Positions 5,915-9,839 of a stretch of DNA of 9,839 bases are shown one piece after another. Below the pieces are notes generated by a model. The model was not told the origin of the DNA, ran no database searches, and was given only the letters and a program-made list of their open reading frames with translations. Each line of letters opens with the position of its first letter. Position 1 is the first letter of the stretch. The translations under genes and the position numbers were made by a program. The DNA comes from Elusimicrobiota bacterium (GTDB lineage Bacteria > Elusimicrobiota > Elusimicrobia > Elusimicrobiales > Elusimicrobiaceae): NCBI GenBank assembly GCA_031259485.1, contig JAIRLH010000173.1, positions 1 through 9,839 of the forward strand, read 5' to 3'.

Positions 5915-7228
5915 ATGGCAAGAAGAGAAATCAAAACAGAAGGTAAAGACGTAGCCGCCGCGATTATCCGCGGCCTTAACGAGCTTGGCCGCCGCAGAGA
6001 CCAGGTGGAAGTCACCGTGATACAGGAAGAAAAATCCGGCTTTTTCGGCATTGGCGGCAGGCCGGCCATAGTGCACATAATAGAAAAGAAATGGGACAGC
6101 GAGCACAGCCCCGCCGGCCGCCGCCTGCGCGACAAATCGCCTTATATAGATGATAAGGAGCCGCGTTCCAAAAAACGCGGAAGCTCCTGCGGCGGTAAAC
6201 GCGACGATCGCAAACCCGCCCGTTCTTCGCGCACGGCCTCGCCGCGCCGCGGGGAGGCAAAAGCCGCGGCGGCTGGCGACGCGCCGAAAATGCCCAAAGA
6301 GAACGAACCGCAAAAATTGCCGTCCGCCGAGATACAAAACGCCGTCATACCCGATAATATGCGCGAGCCTATGACAATGGCCAAAGAGAGCCTTTGCCAA
6401 ATCCTCGGACACATGAATGTTAAGACGGAAAATCTTAATGCGTGGTGGGACGGACGCCAGCAGCGCGTTATTCTTACTTTTGACTGCGACCATCCGGCCG
6501 TAGTTATCGGCAAAGAGGGCAGAACATTGGAATCAATACAGTATTTAATCACGCTCATAGTCAGCCGCGATTTTGAAACCCCGATTTCCGTGATGGCCGA
6601 TACGCAGAACTACCGGCGCAATCTGGAAGATAGAATTGACGAAGAAATTTCCTCCGCCGTCAGGACGCTCAAGCGCACCAAGCGGCCTTATAAATTCCGC
6701 CCAATGCCCGCGCAGGTCAGACGCTATGTGCACAGATATTTTACTGAGGACAGCGGCATGTCCACCGTGAGCGAGGGCGAAGGGCGCTTTCGCAAAGTGG
6801 TGCTGAGTTTCGGCCCCAAGGGTTCTGCGGCCGCGGCTGTTGGCGGCGAACGCGCGGAGCGTTTAGAGCGCGGCGAGAAAGCCGAGCGCGGCGACGGAAA
6901 TATCGCTCGTTCAAAAGCTGATTTGACGCCGATAGACTGGGATAATATCCCGGGTCTGGAAAAGAAAGGCGCGGCATGCGAAGCTGCGCCCTCGGTTGAA
7001 ACCGCCGCCGGCGATACGCCTAATTCCTCCGACAGCGCGGATAAATCCGGCGCGGTCAGCGCGGACAATGCGGGCGAAACCTGCGTCCTTACGGCCGAAA
7101 CTACTTCCTGCGAGGATGTCGCCGAAACCGCGTCCGCGCCCCAGGCCTCGCAAGAACCGGCGGCGCAACCGGACGTCCCCGCGCATACTAATACCGGCAG
7201 CGGCGTAGCCGGCAAACCGCAGGAATAG
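5915..7228 (+). CDS. jag: RNA-binding protein Jag/KhpB with an extended C-terminal tail
   Basis: Cytoplasmic RNA-binding protein of the Jag (KhpB/EloR) family, commonly encoded beside yidC. In Firmicutes it works with KhpA in control of cell elongation. Domains in order: Jag_N (about 3-58) with the signature KSGFFGIGGRPA (40-51); a basic, Arg/Lys/Ser-rich linker (about 62-130); a KH domain (about 150-230) with the GxxG loop GKEG (199-202) in VIGKEGRTLESIQYL; an R3H domain (about 235-305) with the R-x3-H motif R269-H273 and MSTVSEGEGRFRKVVLSF. The protein is 437 residues, longer than the family's usual length, because about 130 low-complexity residues rich in Ala, Glu, Ser and Thr follow R3H. 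A short island LTPIDWDNIPGLEKK (337-351) sits in that tail. AGGAG (5901-5905) lies nine bases before the ATG. The gene ends at TAG, just before a strong terminator. Confidence 0.93.
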   Translation: MARREIKTEGKDVAAAIIRGLNELGRRRDQVEVTVIQEEKSGFFGIGGRPAIVHIIEKKWDSEHSPAGRRLRDKSPYIDDKEPRSKKRGSSCGGKRDDRKPARSSRTASPRRGEAKAAAAGDAPKMPKENEPQKLPSAEIQNAVIPDNMREPMTMAKESLCQILGHMNVKTENLNAWWDGRQQRVILTFDCDHPAVVIGKEGRTLESIQYLITLIVSRDFETPISVMADTQNYRRNLEDRIDEEISSAVRTLKRTKRPYKFRPMPAQVRRYVHRYFTEDSGMSTVSEGEGRFRKVVLSFGPKGSAAAAVGGERAERLERGEKAERGDGNIARSKADLTPIDWDNIPGLEKKGAACEAAPSVETAAGDTPNSSDSADKSGAVSADNAGETCVLTAETTSCEDVAETASAPQASQEPAAQPDVPAHTNTGSGVAGKPQE

Positions 7229-7256
7229 CCTCAAAAGCAATAAGGAGCAATTTAAC

Positions 7257-7293
7257 AAAAACACTCCCTCCCTCGTGGGATGGGGGTGTTTTT
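7257..7293 (+). terminator. Strong Rho-independent terminator after jag
   Basis: AAAAACAC (7257-7264) pairs with GTGTTTTT (7286-7293). The inner arm TCCCTCCC (7265-7272) pairs with GGG-A-T-GGGG (7277-7285) with one bulge, and the loop is TCGT. The long G-C-rich stem ending in a T-run is a classic intrinsic terminator, and the A-run on the left would also let it work on the other strand. It closes the rpmH-jag cluster and separates it from rfbA. Confidence 0.9.
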
Positions 7294-7303
7294 ATGTCTT
7301 AGC

Positions 7304-7318
7304 CCCCTCTGCCAGGGG
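7304..7318 (+). other. Second small hairpin after the terminator
   Basis: CCCCT (7304-7308), loop CTGCC, AGGGG (7314-7318). It is a short G-C-rich stem with no proper T-run, perhaps a back-up structure to the terminator just upstream. Confidence 0.35.
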
Positions 7319-7328
7319 TTCCAGAAAG

Positions 7329-7344
7329 CTTAACCCATGTTAAG
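7329..7344. promoter_or_regulatory. 16-bp palindrome upstream of rfbA, possible operator
   Basis: CTTAAC (7329-7334), four-base spacer CCAT, GTTAAG (7339-7344) is a perfect dyad. It lies next to a TTGATT hexamer (7345-7350) in the intergenic region before rfbA, 78 bases upstream of the ATG. The size and symmetry fit a dimeric transcription factor site, but no regulator gene is in the window. Confidence 0.35.
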
Positions 7345-7407
7345 TTGATTATTATACATATTTTCGCTGTTATCGCTTAGAGATTTATCCGCCGTTTTGC
7401 CATAATC

Positions 7408-7416
7408 TGCTATAAT
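7408..7416 (+). promoter_or_regulatory. Extended -10 promoter of rfbA (leaderless)
   Basis: TGC followed by a perfect TATAAT (7411-7416) forms an extended -10 element, which can work without a good -35, and none is seen at the right distance. The usual start point, seven bases after the hexamer, falls on 7423, the A of the rfbA ATG. No Shine-Dalgarno sequence is present upstream of the ATG, in agreement with a leaderless message. Confidence 0.65.
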
Positions 7417-7422
7417 CATTAT

Positions 7423-8313
7423 ATGAAAGGTATCCTGCTTGCCGGCGGCGCGGGCAGCCGTTTGCGGCCGTCAACAAACGCCGTGTCAAAACAGCTTATC
7501 CCCATTTACGATAAGCCCATGATCTATTACCCGCTTTCCGTGCTGATGCTGGCCGGAGTGCGCGAGATTGCTTTAATCTCTTCCCCGCGCGATTTGCCGG
7601 CTTACAAAAATCTGTTTGGCGACGGCGCGCAATTGGGCCTTAAATTTACTTATATAGAGCAGCCGCGCCCGCAGGGCATAGCGCAGGCATTGCCGCTGGC
7701 CGAGGATTTTTTGGCCGGCGGCCCGTGCGCTTTCATATTGGGCGACAATATTTTTTACGGACGCGAATTCGCTAAACTCCTGCCGGACGCGGCCAGCGCG
7801 GCGAAAGGCGCGCGCGTATTCGCATATCACGTCAAGAATCCGCAGAATTACGGCACGGTGCGGCTGGACAGAAATTTCAGGCCGCTTAAGCTGCAGGAGA
7901 AGCCCAAAAAACCCTTCTCTCCATGGGCGATAACCGGACTTTATTTCTACGATAATAATGCCGTCAAATACGCCAAACAAATAAAGCCTTCCGCGCGCGG
8001 CGAGCTGGAAATAACGGATATTAACAGACTTTATCTTAAGTCCGGCGCGCTGCAAGTGCAGCCGCTGGGACGCGGCATTGCCTGGCTTGACACCGGTACG
8101 CACGAGGGGCTTATAGAGGCCTCGACTTTTATACACATGCTTGAGAAACGCCAAGGCCTCAAAATCGCGTGTCTTGAGGCGATAGCCTACAAAAAAGGCT
8201 GGATAAGCAAAAAGACGCTGACCGCCGCCGCGCGAAGCATGGCCGGCAGCGAGTACGGGGCCTATCTTGCCGCGGTGGCAAAAGAAATCGGGGGGAAATA
8301 TGACATTTTTTGA
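7423..8313 (+). CDS. rfbA: Glucose-1-phosphate thymidylyltransferase
   Basis: RmlA/RfbA makes dTDP-glucose and pyrophosphate from dTTP and glucose 1-phosphate, the first step toward dTDP-L-rhamnose, in the cytoplasm. It has 296 residues, the usual length. The nucleotide-binding loop is LLAGGAGSRLRPST (5-18; Ser where Thr is usual in GGxGTRL), followed by KQLIPIYDKPMIYYPLS, the metal-site block ILGDNIFYG with D108, EKP (159-161), ITGLYFYD, and WLDTGTHEGL with the second metal aspartate D223. The start is the only sensible ATG. It has no ribosome site and lies six bases after a -10 element. The end overlaps rfbC by 14 bases. Preceding genes are cut off by the terminator at 7257-7293, so this begins a new transcription unit. 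Confidence 0.96.
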   Translation: MKGILLAGGAGSRLRPSTNAVSKQLIPIYDKPMIYYPLSVLMLAGVREIALISSPRDLPAYKNLFGDGAQLGLKFTYIEQPRPQGIAQALPLAEDFLAGGPCAFILGDNIFYGREFAKLLPDAASAAKGARVFAYHVKNPQNYGTVRLDRNFRPLKLQEKPKKPFSPWAITGLYFYDNNAVKYAKQIKPSARGELEITDINRLYLKSGALQVQPLGRGIAWLDTGTHEGLIEASTFIHMLEKRQGLKIACLEAIAYKKGWISKKTLTAAARSMAGSEYGAYLAAVAKEIGGKYDIF

Positions 8314-8851
8314 CACGGGTTTTGAGGGCCTTCTGCTGTGGGAAAGCTCTTCCTCTTATTACCCCGACAATCGCGGCGCCTTTCAGGAGCTTTTTAACCA
8401 GAAGGATTTCCCGCAGCATTTTGCCACTTATCAGGTAAATCATTCTTACTCCGTCCCATATGTGGTGCGCGGGCTGCATTACCAGCTGCCTCCGCACGCG
8501 CAGGCAAAAATAGTGCATGTTTTGAAGGGTTCAATTTACGCCGTCGCGCTGGATTTGAGGGCTAAATCCGCGAGTTTCGGCCGGCATTTTGACGCGGAAA
8601 TTACGGGGGAAAACCGCAAACATCTTTTTATCCCGAAGGGTTTTGCTTACGGCTTTGCCGCCCTTGCGCAGGGCGCGGTAGTGCTGTATCAGGTCGACGC
8701 TCCTTACCGCCATCAGAGCGCGCGCGTGATAAGGCACGACGACAAACAGCTTGCAATAAACTGGCCCGCGCCCGAGGCGGCGAAGATAGTTTCGGACGCT
8801 GACGCGGCCGGCATGAGCTGGGCTGATTATCTTAAAAATCCCGTTTTTTAA
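8300..8851 (+). CDS. rfbC: dTDP-4-dehydrorhamnose 3,5-epimerase
   Basis: RmlC/RfbC epimerises dTDP-4-keto-6-deoxyglucose at C3 and C5 to dTDP-4-keto-L-rhamnose. I take the ATG at 8300 (183 residues, the usual size; GGGGGG at 8290-8295 four bases upstream). An in-frame ATG at 8267 would add eleven residues that do not look like the family. The cupin core is clear: VRGLHYQ with Arg57 and catalytic His60, Lys70, IPKGFAYGFAAL, LYQVDAPY with Tyr130, LAINWP, and an Asp (D168) in SDADAAGM that aligns with the catalytic-dyad aspartate D170 of Salmonella as I recall it. The usual GFAHGF motif has Tyr117 in place of His. It overlaps rfbA by 14 bases and ends three bases before rfbB. Confidence 0.94.
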   Translation: MTFFDTGFEGLLLWESSSSYYPDNRGAFQELFNQKDFPQHFATYQVNHSYSVPYVVRGLHYQLPPHAQAKIVHVLKGSIYAVALDLRAKSASFGRHFDAEITGENRKHLFIPKGFAYGFAALAQGAVVLYQVDAPYRHQSARVIRHDDKQLAINWPAPEAAKIVSDADAAGMSWADYLKNPVF

Positions 8852-8854
8852 TAT

Positions 8855-9583
8855 ATGATTAAATATCTTTTGGTAGCCGGCGGCGCGGGCTTTATAGGCA
8901 GCAATTTTCTCAATTATATAATGCGCAAAGACGAAAGCCTGCACGTAATAAACCTTGATAAATTTACCTACGCCGCCAGCATGGACAACATAGCCGCGCT
9001 GCCCGCCGAGCGCCACACGCTTGTGCGCGGCGACATTTGCGACGCGCCGCTGCTGAACGAAATTTTTTCCAAACGTCATATTGAGGGCGTGATTAATTTT
9101 GCCGCGCAGTCGCACGTGGATAATTCCATATCCGCGCCGGAACAGTTTATAAAAACCAATATAGAAGGCGCCTTCCGGCTGCTTGAGGCCGCGCGCAAAG
9201 CCTGGCTGCGCGCGCCGCGCGAGCCTAAAAACGCTTTTGCCGGCGCGCGCTTTCTGCAGATTTCCACGGACGAAGTTTACGGCTCGCTCGGCGATAAAGG
9301 TTTGTTTAAAGAGAGCTCGCCATATTGCCCGAACTCGCCTTACAGCGCGAGCAAGGCCGCGGCGGATATGCTGGCGCGCGCTTATCACAAAACTTACGGC
9401 CTGAACGCCGTGATAAGCAACAGTTCAAATAATTTCGGCCCGTGCCAGCATGAGGAAAAATTTATACCGGCCGTCATAAAAAATGCCCTCAACGGCACGC
9501 CGATACCGCTCTACGGCGACGGCCGCAACGTAAGAGACTGGCTTTACGTTGACGACCACTGCCGCCGCGGTTGGGTACAATAA
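8855..9583 (+). CDS. rfbB: dTDP-glucose 4,6-dehydratase, C-terminally truncated
   Basis: RmlB/RfbB converts dTDP-glucose to dTDP-4-keto-6-deoxyglucose with NAD+. The N-terminal Rossmann part of this extended short-chain dehydrogenase is intact: GGAGFIGSNF (9-18), NLDKFTYAASMDNI, AAQSHVDNSI, the catalytic STDEVYG (137-143), YSASK with Tyr163 and Lys167, and SNNFGPCQHEEKFIPAVI. It then reads GDGRNVRDWLYVDDHCR (to residue 237), after which family resemblance stops abruptly: five unrelated residues and TAA. The family is usually about 330-360 residues, so roughly a third (the C-terminal substrate-binding part) is missing, and none of the three + frames downstream restores it. It is probably non-functional, or the locus is rearranged or misassembled at about 9563-9568. 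There is no ribosome site. The start is three bases after rfbC, so translation is likely coupled. Confidence 0.9.
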   Translation: MIKYLLVAGGAGFIGSNFLNYIMRKDESLHVINLDKFTYAASMDNIAALPAERHTLVRGDICDAPLLNEIFSKRHIEGVINFAAQSHVDNSISAPEQFIKTNIEGAFRLLEAARKAWLRAPREPKNAFAGARFLQISTDEVYGSLGDKGLFKESSPYCPNSPYSASKAAADMLARAYHKTYGLNAVISNSSNNFGPCQHEEKFIPAVIKNALNGTPIPLYGDGRNVRDWLYVDDHCRRGWVQ

Positions 9584-9659
9584 AAACAGCATAAATACAA
9601 GCTTTTTAGCGTCATTTTGCGCGGGGCCTGCGCCGCATGAAGCGGAGGTATCGCAATCT

Positions 9660-9674
9660 ATCCATTATTTGGAT
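9660..9674. repeat. Short inverted repeat after the rfbB break
   Basis: ATCCA (9660-9664) and TGGAT (9670-9674) flank TTATT. It is a small dyad that runs into the larger one at 9673. It may be chance. Confidence 0.3.
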
Positions 9675-9704
9675 TCTGCAATTGTGTTACACTTTATGCA
9701 GAAT
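9673..9704. repeat. Perfect 8-bp inverted repeat with nested dyad
   Basis: ATTCTGCA (9673-9680) and TGCAGAAT (9697-9704) are exact reverse complements 16 bases apart. Inside them GTGT and ACAC (9684-9687, 9689-9692) form a second dyad about nearly the same centre. It could be a hairpin, a recombination or element-end structure, or a regulator site upstream of the promoter at 9754. Confidence 0.6.
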
Positions 9705-9733
9705 GATAAAAAATAAAATAAATGTTTTTATCA
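9704..9733. repeat. Perfect 9-bp AT-rich inverted repeat
   Basis: TGATAAAAA (9704-9712) and TTTTTATCA (9725-9733) are exact reverse complements around a 12-base A/T spacer. It shares base 9704 with the dyad before it. The A-run/T-run pattern might act as a weak bidirectional terminator or as a curved or melted DNA element before the promoter. Confidence 0.55.
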
Positions 9734-9753
9734 ATATATTTTTAAACATGCTA

Positions 9754-9782
9754 TTGACAGGAGAGGAAAAAGTATATATTAT
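9754..9782 (+). promoter_or_regulatory. Near-consensus sigma70 promoter
   Basis: TTGACA (9754-9759, perfect -35), a 17-base spacer, then TATTAT (9777-9782, five of six matches to TATAAT). A perfect TATAAT also sits at 9780-9785, but at 20-base spacing. Transcription would start near 9789 and read into the ATG at 9837. It is the best promoter in the window and lies in a markedly AT-rich stretch. Confidence 0.75.
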
Positions 9783-9824
9783 AATCTTTAGTTAGTATAT
9801 TTGACCAAAAAGCTAACCAGTAGT

Positions 9825-9830
9825 GAGGAG
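9825..9830 (+). promoter_or_regulatory. Ribosome-binding site of the gene entering at the right edge
   Basis: GAGGAG lies six bases before an ATG at 9837-9839, an ideal Shine-Dalgarno arrangement downstream of the sigma70 promoter. Confidence 0.7.
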
Positions 9831-9836
9831 CGAGAT

Positions 9837-9839
9837 ATG
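9837..9839 (+). CDS. Start codon of an unseen gene cut by the window edge
   Basis: Only the ATG is in view, so nothing can be said about the product. It is called as a gene start because a near-consensus promoter, a 48-base leader and a GAGGAG ribosome site precede it in order. The next rhamnose gene, rfbD, is one possibility. The change in base composition makes a transferred gene another. Confidence 0.45.

Noticed and set aside
7385..7393. DnaA-box-like TTATCCGCC near the rpmH cluster (possible oriC)
   Set aside because: It has two mismatches to TTATCCACA, is a single copy, and there is no box cluster, no dnaA and no dnaN.
8267..8299. ATG at 8267 as the rfbC start
   Set aside because: The eleven extra residues are not family-like and lie deep in rfbA. 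The ATG at 8300 has a G-rich ribosome site and gives the normal length.
9561..9716. Open frame of about 50 codons reading on past the rfbB break
   Set aside because: It is in another frame, has no start codon or ribosome site in its own right and shows no resemblance to RfbB or to any family I recognise. Probably chance.
9791..9817. GTTAG/CTAAC pairing in the leader of the edge gene
   Set aside because: Only five pairs with a 17-base loop in AT-rich sequence, so it is not distinguishable from chance.
9584..9836. Retron RNA, integron attC or CRISPR leader before the edge gene
   Set aside because: The transcribed leader from about 9789 is only some 48 bases, too short for a retron RNA. No attC core pair (RYYYAAC/GTTRRRY) is found and there are no repeated spacers. 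The dyads lie upstream of the promoter.

Overview
This window carries ordinary bacterial housekeeping genes followed by a partial dTDP-L-rhamnose locus, all on the + strand. The coding DNA is GC-rich. It holds a two-subunit (alpha/beta) glycyl-tRNA synthetase, a stand-alone type IV pilin-like gene, and the conserved rpmH-rnpA-yidD-yidC-jag cluster. YidC has a large periplasmic domain after its first membrane helix and there are dTDP-rhamnose genes, so a Gram-negative (diderm) bacterium is likely. A lone pilin gene beside housekeeping genes recalls Elusimicrobiota, which are known for many scattered pilin-like genes. That assignment is an inference and not proven here.

Layout. (1) 1-2708: 3' part of glyQ (cut by the left edge) overlapping a complete glyS. 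(2) 2715-3242: a prepilin-like protein, its ribosome site embedded in the end of glyS. (3) 3365-7228: rpmH, rnpA, yidD, yidC and jag, the usual set for ribosomal protein L34, tRNA 5' processing, membrane protein insertion and an RNA-binding partner. Small hairpins lie in the rnpA-yidD gap and over the yidC ribosome site. (4) 7229-7422: a strong intrinsic terminator after jag, a 16-bp palindrome, and an extended -10 promoter that appears to start rfbA transcription at its ATG. (5) 7423-9583: rfbA, rfbC and rfbB in one tightly packed unit. rfbB stops after about 237 recognisable residues, roughly two thirds of the usual length, and no rfbD is seen. (6) 9584-9839: a non-coding, sharply AT-rich stretch with two large inverted repeats, a near-consensus sigma70 promoter, a ribosome site and an ATG at the last three bases. 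An unseen gene therefore starts at the right edge.

How the genes work together: GlyQ/GlyS charge tRNA-Gly. RnpA is the protein subunit of RNase P. YidD and YidC serve membrane protein insertion, and Jag/KhpB is the RNA-binding protein usually encoded next to yidC. RfbA, RfbB and RfbC (RmlA, B, C) make the dTDP-4-keto-L-rhamnose precursor of cell-surface rhamnose, but the truncated RfbB suggests this copy of the pathway is broken or that the locus has been rearranged.

I do not see a complete new biological system. The places most worth following are the rfbB break with the AT-rich, dyad-rich promoter region after it, the leaderless rfbA transcript, the yidC ribosome-site hairpin, a Gln in place of the usual basic residue in the YidC groove, and the long tail on Jag. 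Most minus-strand open frames are shadows of GC-rich genes.
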